64,000 nucleotides of DNA, taken from contig JANEZZ010002061.1 of NCBI GenBank assembly GCA_026122225.1, positions 434,001 to 498,000 of the forward strand. The letters are read 5' to 3'. The stretch comes from Heloderma charlesbogerti. Lineage: Eukaryota; Chordata; Lepidosauria; Squamata; Helodermatidae. The translations under genes and the position numbers were made by a program. Below the pieces are notes generated by a model. The model worked only from the letters and a program-made list of their open reading frames with translations, was not told where the DNA came from and did not search any database. Position 1 is the stretch's first letter. Every line of letters starts with the position of its first letter. Shown here one piece after another: positions 21,731-32,324 of the stretch.

Positions 21731-22950
21731 CTCCCTCCTATTGCGAGACATCGCTAGATGATGTGCTTTGTCTTCTGATCATCTTGCCTGAGCTTATTTT
21801 AAATTATTCTTGTCTCGGGTGCTTCTCCGCTTGTAAAAATACATCACTGCCTACAAGGTCACAGTCTCCTTTGAGTTCAGCAGTGCCTTGTCAAATCAGT
21901 GCTGACTGGTTAGCAAAAGAGCCCCTATGAAAGTGTGATGATCTAGTGCCATCTAATGGGAGTAATGGATATTTATTTCCTTGTAAAAATTCCTATAGCC
22001 TAGTCAAAGTATACAGATGAAGTGATGCATTGTGGCTGTTTCCAGATCAACCGGTTCTTATCTTTGGGCTGTTTCATATATCGCATGGTGGCAAACTCGA
22101 CTGTATCCTCAACAAACTGCAGGCAGTCCCAGTTTCCTGACGAGCCCCCCTCTGTACGACATGCATATTTGCAAGCATTCATAGGTCATACATTTATACT
22201 TTGGGTTGGATCCAGGAATCTGCCTTCCACAAGACGAAGAACTCAATTCGCTGAAGGCCCCTCTGCCCCAATTTTGGGGGACTCCCCCCTCCCCCACAGA
22301 CCAAGCTCACCCCTTTCAGCAGATCTCTTGACTCTGTGTAGCATTTTCAGGGGTCTGGAGGGGCTGCCAGGGGAAGGAGGGGGCAGGGAAGTCCACTTCT
22401 GCTAGCCTAGTTGATCCAGTGTAAATCTGGATCTACCCCTTTGTTTTTGGGTGTACGCTTATATGTACACCTAAAAAAGCATAATGTGTAGGAGCACCGT
22501 TTTTTATTTTACAAAATTTGAGAGCCACCTGGATTGTCTAGGAGCCAGCTTGAAGAGAAGGAATCCTGAGCCCACTGAGGGGGATCCAAGTTTTGCTGGC
22601 GCTTTTTGATTCTCCTGCATGCGCATGCGCACTCATGTGTACGTGCATGCCCCTTCCAGTTATATGGAGCAGCTACCAAGTGGGGTATCCATCTTCTGGC
22701 ACATGTTGGGAAGCACCAAGGAAGTGTGTTTGAAGCTGAGTCCTGTCTGTGGCAAACCTTGCAATGTTGATTGCCCAGCAATGTTTTGTGAAAGGCAACT
22801 GCTGCGGTGATCATCACTGTGCCTTTTGCATTTCAGTTCCCCCTGACCACATGGTTTGCATCCCCACCTCACTCGCCATGTGTGTATAAACCCAGAATTT
22901 AAGGTTAATGCTTCATGAATCTGGTGATGTGGAAAGCTTAGGCTAGAATA
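21731..22950. other. SRF intron 4, no gene; one CArG-like match
   Basis: No exon found. CCAATTTTGG at 22268-22277 fits the SRF-binding CArG box CC(A/T)6GG. One perfect match is not surprising by chance over this length. Confidence 0.4.
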
Positions 22951-22959
22951 ACTTTGTTA

Positions 22960-23035
22960 GTTTGTAATGTGCTGCGAGGCTCTTTGTTGTTTTTGCTGCA
23001 ACAGGCTGACATGGCTACTCCTCTGGAAATTGCAG
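22960..23035 (+). repeat. Fragment of an amniote-wide interspersed repeat
   Basis: TTTTGCTGCAACAGGCTGAC and ATGGCTACTCCTCTGGAAAT match a repeat end common in reptile and bird DNA. A companion piece with TAGTACCTTAAAGACTAACA is at 56225-56290. Confidence 0.55.
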
Positions 23036-23260
23036 TGTGACAAATGTGCATGATGAGCTTGTGATGGACCAGGGACCAGGTTTTTCATGTATTTTTCCTG
23101 AGCCCCCCATGCGCTTGGTAGCTGTGTGAATAGCTCCTCCTGCATTTAAAACAAGCGAGGCGACTGACTGAAATCGATGTGGCCCGGGGGACTGGCTGTG
23201 GCATTGCAGGTGTGATGGCCTCTGTTTGAATTGTGCCCTTTTTCCTTTCTATTCTGCCAG

Positions 23261-23452
23261 TGACCCTGCCGGCTACTATCATGACTTCATCCGTGCCAAC
23301 CACAGTGGGAGGCCACATGATGTACCCCAGTTCGCACGCAGTGATGTATGCGCCTACGTCAGGCCTAACGGATGGTGGGCTCGCGGTTCTTAACGCCTTC
23401 TCCCAGGCACCATCAGCAATGCAGGTTTCACATGGGCAGGTCCAGGATCAGG
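23261..23452 (+). CDS. SRF: SRF exon 5 (core of the transactivation domain)
   Basis: A 192-nt exon after TTCTGCCAG and before GTAAGA, phase 1 at both ends. It encodes VTLPATIMTSSVPTTVGGHM, then the MYPSSHAVMYAPTSG segment, then LNAFSQAPSAMQVSHGQVQD. Mammalian SRF isoform delta-5 lacks exactly this exon and acts as a dominant-negative, so the symmetric phase seen here would allow the same isoform. One oddity: the second Ser-Gln of the mammalian FSQ...HSQ pair is Gly-Gln here (codon GGG at 23434-23436), while the first (TCC at 23401-23403) is kept. A CA/GT compound microsatellite starts about 70 nt into the following intron. Confidence 0.97.
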
Positions 23453-23519
23453 GTAAGACTGGAGCTGGACACGTTTGTATGATGATGCTGTTTCTGATAG
23501 GGCGACCAGAGGGAAAATG

Positions 23520-23543
23520 TACACACACACACACACACACGTG

Positions 23544-23574
<31 letters not shown>

Positions 23575-23642
23575 GTATATGTATATATGTGTGTGTGTGT
23601 GTGTGTATGCCTGCACACACACGCACACACACATATATATAA
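23520..23642. repeat. Compound (CA)n/(GT)n/(TA)n microsatellite
   Basis: A CA run passes directly into a GT run (a natural hairpin at about 23541), then GTAT/TATA and a second GT and CA block. It starts 68 nt after the SRF exon 5 donor. Confidence 0.95.
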
Positions 23643-24299
23643 TATGCAATCAATGGGTGGGTTCCCATGATCACGGAGGGAAAATAAGCTATGGTAGCTA
23701 TCAGCAGGAGGGAAAGAGCGGTCTATATGGGGATTGCTTGGGTAGGGGGTGGGTAGCCCTCTGTCCAGCCACTCCCCTGGTGACCCTGATAGAGAAAGCT
23801 TCCCTGTCCCTCCCTCATGCAGGCTGCTCTGTCCTTGCTGGAAAGATTGATCTGAATCTCTGGCAGCAACAGTACAATTGGCAGGAAATTGTGGGCGGGA
23901 TGTGGTGACAAGGGATTGGAGCACTGGCTAGAGGTGCAGTTAAGGCATTTGCGGGGAAGAGGTTCTAGGTTGTGCATCTTTGGTTTAAACAGACCACAGG
24001 AGCGACTAATATATTTTAGTATTTACGTCTAAACTTCATCTAAACGTATGTACGAACTTCCATTTTTGTGTGACATCCTGCTTTTCACCAGGAGATCTGT
24101 AGATTGTTCCTTATTATAAAATGTGTTTTTGTTCCATAGAGCATTGCTCGCTTTTGGTGGGGTGGCTCATTTTGCTTGCGGAGCCACTTTAATGATATTT
24201 GTTCTGCTTTTTTGTTCACTGCTCTGATTACACCTGAACCATTCAAGAGCTAATTTGGGCTAATGGCTCATGGCACATCTGTGACTTTCTGTCATGCAG

Positions 24300-24376
24300 G
24301 TGGAGTCCCTCAGGTGTTCCTGACAGCACCGTCGGGAACAGTTCAAATCCCAGTCTCGGCTGTCCAGCTTCATCAG
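24300..24376 (+). CDS. SRF: SRF exon 6
   Basis: A 77-nt exon between TGTCATGCAG and GTAGGT. It completes the split Gly codon and reads GGVPQVFLTAPSGTVQIPVS, then AVQLHQ, ending in phase 0 on CAG. This matches vertebrate SRF, with Ala-Pro where mammals have Ala-Ser. Confidence 0.96.
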
Positions 24377-25029
24377 GTAGGTACAGAACAAGGGTCCCTT
24401 TTTTCTGGAGTTAAACTTGCCGCAAAGAGGCTAAAGCGGCAATCCTAAAGATCCTTACCAGGGAGTAAGTCCCATTTGAACTTAATAGGATATATGCTTA
24501 GGATATACACTTTGGAGTAAACATGCTTAGGCTGGTTATAATTTTCTATGCAACCTCTTGAACTTGTGGGCAAGATACACAGCTGCCAGGTCTGTTTCTT
24601 GAGCATTCTTGTATATGCACATGTAAAATATATATATACATATACATATATATATAGAGAGAGAGGGGTAGGGGGAGAGAGGTTGGTGTAAAGCAGCACA
24701 AAAGCAACGCAACAAGGAGGCACTGGATCCGCTATGGATGCAGTCAGTTGTAAGGTAAAATATGTAAGAAAGGTAGAATGACTAACAACAGAGTATTTTT
24801 AAAAATATTTTTTTTTACTATTGTCCTGTGTTTTAGTTTTATAGTGCAGTTTGGGTAGGCCCTGTGATGGAACTGCAAAGCAATGCACACCATTTCCAGT
24901 TCTCTCCATCAACCATACATGCCAGAATCCTGGGTGGAATTGATGGGCAGTAGGGGTTAGGACTGACACAAAGCAATCACTCCTTACACTGCATAATGAC
25001 TGTATAGAATTCACTAGTGCAAGACTGAT

Positions 25030-25250
25030 TGATTTTTAAAAAACATTTTATATCCCACTTTTAGGGGTAAAACCCGCTCAAGGTAGCTTCTGCAAAAAAA
25101 TGTTCAAATAACAATAAACTTCAGTACGATAAAAGCCAGCACTGAAGCAAACAAATTTAAAATGTCCAGGCCAAAGATGCTAAAAATTAATAGGAATACA
25201 ACCCACACCAACCAGCAGTTAAAACCAATCAGCAGCATCCCCCCCCAAAC
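25030..25250 (-). repeat. LINE 3' region, minus strand
   Basis: TTTTATATCCCACTTTTAGG, ACCCGCTCAAGGTAGCTTCT and an A-rich interior resemble a reversed LINE or SINE tail; low resolution. Confidence 0.4.
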
Positions 25251-25254
25251 CCCG

Positions 25255-25510
25255 CTCTCTTTTGTATAGATATTATAGTATATCCCGCCTATTTTTCTCT
25301 TGCAAGGAACCCAAGCCAGTTTACTTAGTTCTCCTTCTCTGAATTGTATCTTCACAACCCCTGTGAGGCTGGTTAGGCTGAGAATCAGTGACTGGCCCAA
25401 AGTCACCCAGTGAGTTTCTGAATGGGGCTGAATGGCTGAATGGGGTCTAGAACCCAGATCTCCTGATTCCCAGTCCAGGACTCTAATCACTACACCACAC
25501 TGGCTCTCGA
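25255..25510 (-). repeat. MIR-like tRNA-SINE, minus strand
   Basis: Ends with the reversed head ACTCTAATCACTACACCACA; the core GACTGGCCCAAAGTCACCCA and the tail TATAGTATATCCCGCC are as in 2248-2482. Confidence 0.8.
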
Positions 25511-25994
25511 TACATATGGTACATATGTATCAATACATTTGTGGTAAACAAAGGCCTTTCTAAATGCCTGCAATGATGCGCCCTGCCTGCCTCCACTTGG
25601 AAGCATATGCGAAGAAGTGAATCCTGGGACACACAGATCTTTTCCTTGGGATACCCCAATTTGTAACACTGGCTGGGGATGATGTGTTGGATTACACCAT
25701 CTGTAGGCACTACACTACATCTAGAAAGCACCTGGTTGGGGAAGGCTGCCTTAAAGCCTTAAATTAAGGGTGTGCAACTCTGGGGGCTCCGGGGGACAAT
25801 TTGACCCCCCCCGGGGTTGCACCCCTGCTGCTGCACACTGCCAAATTTCAGTGGCAGCAACAGCAGCAGGAAAGCAACCAGCCTTCTAAAGCTACATTTG
25901 GCCTTTTTAGGCCACCGTTGTGGTGGGGAATGGTGGAAAGCCCCTTAAGGCCAGAGGCGTGGTACATGTGGGCTGGGTATAGCTCACATCGGCC

Positions 25995-26440
25995 TTAAAT
26001 AGTTTAGGGCTGAATTACTTGAAGGACCACCTCACCCTTACCAGCCAACCACACTTCAAGATCGACAACAAAACTTTTACTGCTTGTGTACCTCTGGGAG
26101 CAGTGTGATTGGCGGATATGAGGGAGAGGGCTTTTTCCACATTGGCCCCACTTCTCCGGAATGCAGTACAAACTGAAGTCTGTCAGACCCCATCATTACA
26201 GCCTTGCAAGGAAGCCCTCAAGCCTCATTTGTTTTCCTCCTCCTGAGTTGTGCCTTTAACCAGACTGCTGACAGTTATGACTGCAATTGGTGTTAGTATT
26301 TTGGGGAGTGGGATGTCTGCTTTACTGTTGTCCTTTATGAATTCTGATGTTGGTTGTTGTATTTGTTTTTACCTTTTGAGCTGCCTTGAGCGGGTTTTGT
26401 ACCCTGAATGGTGGCTTTAAATTTTTTCAAATAAAATACA
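25995..26440 (+). repeat. L2-clade LINE, end of reverse transcriptase and 3' UTR
   Basis: CCTCACCCTTACCAGCC, GAGAGGGCTTTTTCCACATT and TGAGCTGCCTTGAGCGGGTT are typical of the decayed C-terminal RT region of L2-like LINEs. Frameshifted. Confidence 0.65.
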
Positions 26441-26463
26441 AAGCGCAGCTGCACCTTTGTGAC

Positions 26464-26956
26464 AGAAGGAGGGTGAGGGGAGACATGATAGAAGTGTCCC
26501 AAATTATGCAGGGTGTGGAGAAAGTAGATAGGGAGACATTTTTCTCCCTCTGTAGTAATACTAGATGGGGTCATCCCAGGAAGCTGAATGGTGGGTGATT
26601 CAGGACAGAGAAAAGGAAGGGCTTCTTCACACAGCGCATAGCTAAACTATGGAATTTGCTACCACAAGATGTAGTGATGGATACCAAATTGTATGGCTTT
26701 AAAAGAGGGTTAGACAAATTCCTGGAGGAGAAGGCTATCAGTGGCTACTAGTCCTGATGGCGATGTGCTACCTCCAGTAGCAGAGGCAGTGAGCCTATTT
26801 ATCACCAGTTCCTGGGGAACATGGGTGGGAGGGTGCCATTGCACTCATGTCCTGCTTGTGGGTTTCACATGGGCAGCAGGTTGGCCACTGTGTGAACAGA
26901 ATGCTGGACTAGATGGCCCCTTGGTCTGGTCCAGCAGGACTCTTAGGTTCTTATAC
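26464..26956 (+). repeat. CR1 LINE 3' fragment
   Basis: Encodes decayed text equivalent to KVDRETFFSLC and then LWNLLPQDV of the CR1 reverse transcriptase C-terminus, followed by the CR1 3' UTR ending GGTCCAGCAGGACTCTTAGG. Confidence 0.85.
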
Positions 26957-27066
26957 TGGAGATATGTCTGGACATTACAGAAATAATGTAGTGATAATGT
27001 CGGAGGACAGCTCTCAATACGAAGGCATCCTTCATTTGAAGGACTGTCCAGTCCAACTCCAGTGTA

Positions 27067-27673
27067 AAGAGCAGGAACCAGAAAAGGGCAGAAAAGGGCG
27101 ATTAAAGTAATCAAGGGGCTGGAGCATCTCTCCTGTGAGGGAAGGTTACAACAGCTGGGATTGTTTAGCTTGGAAAAAGGAGGGTAAGGGGAGCATGACA
27201 GAGGTGAACAAAATCATGCATGGTGTAGAGAAGGTGGATAGGGAGACCTTTTTCTCCCTCTCTCATAATACTAGAACCCAGTGGGGTCGTCCCAGGAAGC
27301 TGATTGGTGGGAGATTCAGGACAGAGAAAAGGAAGTGCTTCTTCACACAGCGCATAGTGAAACCATGGAACTCACTACCGCAGGATGTAGTGATGGCCAC
27401 CAATTTGGATGGCAGTAAAAGAGGGTTGGACAAATTCCTGGAGGAGAAGGCTATCAATGGTTGCAAGTCCTGATGACTATGTGCTATCTCCAGTTCCAGA
27501 GGCAGAATGCCAATTTAACACCAGTTGCCGGGGAACATGGGTGGGAGGGTGCTGTTGCACTCCTGTCTTGCTTGTGGGCTTCCTGTGGGCAGCTGGTTGG
27601 CCACTGTGTGAACAGAATGCTGGACTACATGGATGCCTGGTCTGATCCAGCAGGGCTCTTCTGAGGTTCTTAA
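27067..27673 (+). repeat. Second CR1 LINE 3' fragment in tandem, just before SRF exon 7
   Basis: Same family and orientation as 26464-26956 (KVDRETFFSLSHNTRT, then PWNSLPQDVVMATNLDG), but longer at the 5' side and less decayed. The two are separate insertions, not a simple duplication, because their 5' truncation points and mutations differ. Confidence 0.85.
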
Positions 27674-27754
27674 GGAGGCGTGACGATGATGCATTTGGGT
27701 GTAACATCAGTATCCCTTTGCTAAGAGGCCTGTTTCTTTCTTTTGTCTTTGCAG

Positions 27755-27850
27755 ATGGCTGTTATTGGGCAGCAGTCCAGCAGCAGCACCAACCTGACGG
27801 AGCTGCAGGTGGTCAACTTGGATACATCACATAGTTCCAAGAGTGACTGA
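27755..27850 (+). CDS. SRF: SRF exon 7, coding part and stop codon
   Basis: Starts after TGTCTTTGCAG in phase 0 with MAVIGQQSSSSTNLTELQVV and ends NLDTSHSSKSD followed by TGA at 27848-27850. The final 31 residues match the vertebrate SRF C-terminus, with Asp instead of Glu as the last residue. The acceptor lies only about 80 nt downstream of a CR1 LINE fragment. Confidence 0.97.
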   Translation: MAVIGQQSSSSTNLTELQVVNLDTSHSSKSD

Positions 27851-28061
27851 GCAACTCTGGGTGGGACCTGGGGGGGGGAGGGAAGTGTGTACCTGGCACC
27901 CACACCTGCAGCATCTGCCTCCAGCTTTTGCGCTGTGCATGGCCCCAGGATCCGCGGCCCTCCGGAAGCTGCGCCAGGATCTCGGCGGTCCCTATTTTTG
28001 TATGGACTCCGTCACTTATTTATTGTTGCCTTTTTCACGTTTTTCTTCTCTCACACTTTAG

Positions 28062-28085
28062 ACACACACACACACACACACACAC
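28062..28085. repeat. SRF: (CA)12 in the SRF 3' UTR
   Basis: A pure CA run 212 nt after the stop codon. Confidence 0.9.
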
Positions 28086-29049
28086 TCACTCTCATATTAA
28101 AGTGGCTGCAAGGCCAGCAGCAGGGAGCTGAGCCTGGGCTGTCGGGGGGCTTTGTTGCATTTGAATGCTGCATTTACTGTGCTTTTGTGTGTGTGTTTTT
28201 GTTGTTGCGGGTTTCTTTGTTTTCCTCTTCACTCCAGCCAAAGAAACTGTCTCTCACAGGTGGGAGAGTTTGCTCTGCCATGTATATAACCCTCCTTCTG
28301 TTTTTATTGCCACCCGCTCCCCCAAATACACACACGGAACGTCCACAGACTTCCCCAGTTTATCGCCTCCAGGCTGAGCAACCGAGGCTGTGGGAAGAAG
28401 TTGGAATGCAGAAGAGCTTGAAGTCATCTTGAAAAGGGAGCCCCTCGGGTCAATCGTAGGCATCTCTCCTGTCCTTTTTTTTTTTTTTTAAACCCATGCT
28501 GGGACAAAGAGTCATCTCTCTTCCCCCTTCCCCCCCCCCCCCAGGTTCAGGTTCTCCAGCTGACTACAGCATTGTGCCTTCAAGCCATCAGAGATGCTTT
28601 ATGGCCTCGCCTTTAGCTTTGGCTTGTGACGAGGGGCAGTTCCTGCTGGGATCCACCCACCTGAGGCTCTTCTAAAGCAGCCAGGCACCGGGTGAGGAGA
28701 GGGCAGGAAGCAGAGAGCATCTTGAACTGAAACCCCTGAACCGTTCCTCTCGCAGAATGTACGTTTAGTTGACAGGAACTCACCTACTGACTGGACAGGC
28801 GGCGTCTGAGGCAACAGCTTCTGTCCAGCCTGGTCCGGCTGCATGGCCATTTCACTGCCCAAAGGATGTTTGTTAGCCCCGCTTTGCCATTCTTAGAAAC
28901 ACATTCAGTGACCCACAAGCCCAAGAGCTTCAATTGCTCCTCCCGTTGGGAAACGTCCTCCTGGGATCGTGGTGTTTGCTTTGCCAACGCTTTCCTTCTG
29001 CAGAGGAACAGGCGATGTGCCACAGTCCTGTTTAATGAGCAAGCGTGTG

Positions 29050-29170
29050 CAGCAGCCTTCTCCAACCTGGCACGCTCCAGATGTGTTGGACTACAACTCC
29101 CATCCCATTGGCCATGCTGGCTGGGAATGCTGGGACATGTTCAGCACATTTGGAGGGCACAAAGTTGGGG
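29050..29170. repeat. Palindromic MITE-like element within the SRF 3' UTR
   Basis: CCTTCTCCAACCTGGCACGC, CCAGATGTGTTGGACTACAA, then after the centre TTTGGAGGGCACAAAGTTGG and GGAAGG. In the transcript it would form a long hairpin. Confidence 0.7.
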
Positions 29171-32151
29171 AAGGGTGGCATAAAGGAATGAAGCTGAAAT
29201 CAAATAGAGGCCTATTTTTAAAAGGGTTTTAAACATGCCTTCCCAAGACAGTTTCACCCATGAACTGAGACACCACTGGCTTGGGGGTGCAATAATCTAA
29301 ACTGGTCCATGCCCCCACCCCCGTAGCCCTGAAACAAGGTGGTGGTACGTTGCCTCATCGTAACAGAGCATGTTTGGCCTGCATTTGCCAGGAGGATGCC
29401 ACCCTGGGGTTGTTCCTAAAGTAGGACTGGGTGTATGAGATGGGGCAGCCTTTGTCCCAGAGCAGTTGCTGGAAGGCTCTTCCCATGTGCTTAAGGGGAC
29501 TGTACTGGAGTGGTGGCCGTGATAGCCATGTCTGTGTGCTTTAGAAAACTCCTGGCCGTGTTGATTCAAACATGAGGTTTTTGGAGTGAACAAATGCAAA
29601 AATGAAGAAAACGGAAACACTGCTAGGTTACTCGAGAAGAGGAGGGGACACGCTATTGGCAGGAGTGGGGTGGCGGCGCAGTTTGGTAAAGGAGCTGTGC
29701 GCCGGATAGTTTGCTTGCACAGAATCATGCATGTGGTTAAAAAATAACCAGCTCGGAAGTGACAAGGGGAAGGAGCTCGTCATCCCCACAATGGGAAATG
29801 AGGACTAACTTGCCATGAGCAACTCAATGGTTTTTTATACTCCCCAACAAAGGCCAGGTTTGGAACAAGGAAGGCTGCAGATTTCTAGAGAAAGGATGCA
29901 GCTACTGTAACTTTTTTTTCTTTTTAATTAAAAGACGAAAGAAGCCTTGAAAAAAAAAGACTTTATTTTTCTAAGTGTTAAACTCAGTATTTATGTAATT
30001 CTTAAAGGAATTAAAGTCTGGCTCCTGTACAGTTTTCATGGGGTTTGTACTTGGGGATGGGGTGGGGGGAATGGGCCATGGGGTTGGGAGGAAAAAAGGA
30101 GAGGAAAGGGGCCTTTTCGACTTGTATTGTAACCTTTTGGAATTATTTCCATGAACATTAGCGTTTAAACTGGTCTGTCCCAAGCACTTGGGTCAGGCTT
30201 AAAAAGGTTGAGCCAATGGGGATGAGAAGGCTGGTGGGTATGTTGGGTGGGTGGGGGAACAAAAAATGGAGCGGAGGGGGGAGGATTTTAATTTTTTAAA
30301 AAGTGTTCTTTTCCAGGGATTTTTGGAAAATTTGGTGGGAAATTCTGTTGTCCTCCCCCCACCTCCCCATTTTCCCCAAGCCTCCACATCTCTAGTTCAT
30401 ACTTTTATCTTGGCCATACTGTAAAAAATTAAGCCTAGCTCACTCAGGCCTAGTTTACAGCTGACAGTAATACATCCTACTGCAGCAGGCGGTGGATCAC
30501 ATTTTTTAATGCTCCCATAAGAAAATAAACTAAATTCAAGTACCAAACTAGCACCACAGGCACCAAGGTGGTTCAGGACCCCCCTCCCCCCGGATGTGCT
30601 AGTTTTGGGGGCGTGGTTGTTTTAATGTCAACATGCATTAAAAATGGTATGCTGCCAGCTGCAGTCTTTAGTTCACTCTGTCACCACATTTTGATGCGTA
30701 TGTAGATCAGGCCTCAACAAAAGTGTATTTAATAGTACCTCTCCAGCAACAGCAGGAGATTCTTTGTTTCTGCACTGGAAGATGGGTCAAGTGAGGTGCC
30801 AAGGCATTTTCTTGTTATAATCCCTTCCCGAATCCTTTTTACGTCTTCAGTTGTGGCTAACATGAGAAACCATAATGTACATTCTATTAAGACTTGGCCA
30901 AAGCAAGGCTGACTCTTGAATTCCACATGTGTGGGTTATCTTACAGCTTGCAGCCCCTCGCTAACAATGTGTAGTAAACAGGGCTGGCCCAACGTATTTT
31001 GCTACCTGAGGCAGAGCAGCAAATGCTGCCCATCCCCTCCCCAAAGTCAAGGTGCATAATACTCAAGGCCAGCCAAGTTATTTTGGCAACTGAGGCAAAA
31101 AATCCCAGAAATGCCTCTTCCCCCTCCCTGGGAGGAAGGGTACAATAATAAATCAAGTAACAATTGACCATCCTTTCATGGCACCCATAAACAGCTGAAG
31201 CGGCCACATCACTCTACCGAATGGTAGGGCCAGCTCTGGCAGTAAATCCTTTTAAGCTTTGAGGTAAATGCTTCCATGGTTAAAATATTTCCAATTTAAA
31301 ATACAATGACATACATCCTTTAAAAAAATTAATGGTGTTACAGCTTTTTGGAGTTTTTGGTCCAATCTTTCTGATGAGTGCTTAGGCTCAAGAGAATGGC
31401 CAGCTGTATTCACCAACTAAAAACTAAGGCTGGGGGAAAATACAGAATGAATTATATCCAGCAGTGTCTGTCTGCTATTAGAACAACATCTGTCAGCAGA
31501 AGGAATTCCACTTCCCCCTTCCAATCTGCTTTGGCGGCTTGGGGGACCCTCGAGCATATTTGGGAGAGGGAAATATTCACTTGCACATCGTTGGATGTCT
31601 CCCTCTGTATGTAGAATTATTTTTGTTTCAAGAGGGAATTCTGAACTACTATGGAAATCTGGGGGATAGCGGCACATCTGCAAAGCAGTAATTCTTTAAT
31701 CACGTTGCTAACATGAGTTGCCTGCTAAAATAGGGACAAGAAGCCAAGCTCAACAAATACGTGCTCTTATTTGAATTGCCCTCTGTACAGCTTTTTTCCC
31801 CTGACTTCTACTGCTGTTGATCTTATTCCATCCACTTGATATTCCTCCTCCTCTAGGAAGTTATCCCCTACAAAAGCATCTGCAGGTTAAACGCTAATGT
31901 TGCATGTAATTTAAAGTGTTGACCTGTAAGAACACTTATCAGGGATGAAATGGCATTTATTGTGTGGTGACCTTTTTAGTTCACTTTGCAGATTGTTTTG
32001 GGGTTTTGTGTGTGCGTGTGTGTATGCGTGCGCATGAGTGGCTGCGTGTGTGGTTTGTTAAATTTCCAGGGTTGTGTTTCTGGAAGGATGTGACAGTAAT
32101 CGCAGTACTATGTACAGAGCTTTCTTTTGTATTAAAAAAAATTACTCTTTC

Positions 32152-32157
32152 AATAAA
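32152..32157 (+). promoter_or_regulatory. SRF: Candidate distal poly(A) signal of SRF
   Basis: AATAAA lies in TTTCAATAAATGTATC, followed within 30 nt by TTTTGTGCACAGACTCTGTG, a GT-rich stretch that could be the downstream element. It is the last good signal before the Bov-B and SINE cluster of the spacer. Confidence 0.5.
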
Positions 32158-32263
32158 TGTATCATTTTGTGCACAGACTCTGTGTCCTAGATGTTGCCTC
32201 TGGGATCCAGAAATGGAAACAACTAAAATTGGGTTTGGCTGCGAAGGTCTCTGATATTCTCAT

Positions 32264-32277
32264 TCTCTCTCTCTCTC

Positions 32278-32321
<44 letters not shown>
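32264..32321. repeat. (TC)n(CA)n compound microsatellite
   Basis: About 9 TC units then about 19 CA units, starting about 110 nt beyond the distal SRF poly(A) signal. Confidence 0.95.

Positions 32322-32324
<3 letters not shown>

Larger units (their letters stand above)
8054..27850 (+). other. SRF: SRF gene, 3' portion (coding exons 3 to 7 plus one candidate extra exon)
   Basis: Serum response factor is a nuclear MADS-box transcription factor that binds CArG boxes as a dimer and recruits TCF/ETS or MRTF cofactors. Only the C-terminal transactivation half is present. The five family-matching exons join in frame to 248 residues plus a stop and follow vertebrate SRF closely from the motif LKPAFTVTNLPG to VVNLDTSHSSKSD. 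Exons are 8054-8315 (262 nt), 19630-19749 (120), 23261-23452 (192), 24300-24376 (77) and 27755-27850 (96), all flanked by AG and GT. A candidate 183-nt exon at 8979-9161 would add 61 residues. The exons for the N-terminus and MADS box were not found in 1-8053, so they lie further upstream. The introns here (about 11, 3.5 and 3.4 kb for the largest) are repeat-rich. Exon numbers follow the mammalian gene. Identification is certain at the family level. Confidence 0.97.
27851..32175 (+). other. SRF: Probable SRF 3' untranslated region
   Basis: This follows the SRF stop with no further plausible coding frame. It holds a short CA repeat (28062-28085), T-, C- and A-homopolymers, and a palindromic MITE-like insert at about 29050-29170. 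Candidate poly(A) signals are AATAAA at 30534-30539 and, with a better surrounding (T/A-rich upstream, GT-rich downstream), AATAAA at 32152-32157. If the distal site is used the UTR is about 4.3 kb, longer than the roughly 2.3 kb I recall for human SRF. The exact end cannot be fixed from sequence alone. Confidence 0.6.

Noticed and set aside
23390..23924. Thr-His and Cys-Val repeat proteins on both strands
   Set aside because: Translation of CA/GT microsatellites; only the SRF exon 5 frame up to 23452 is real.
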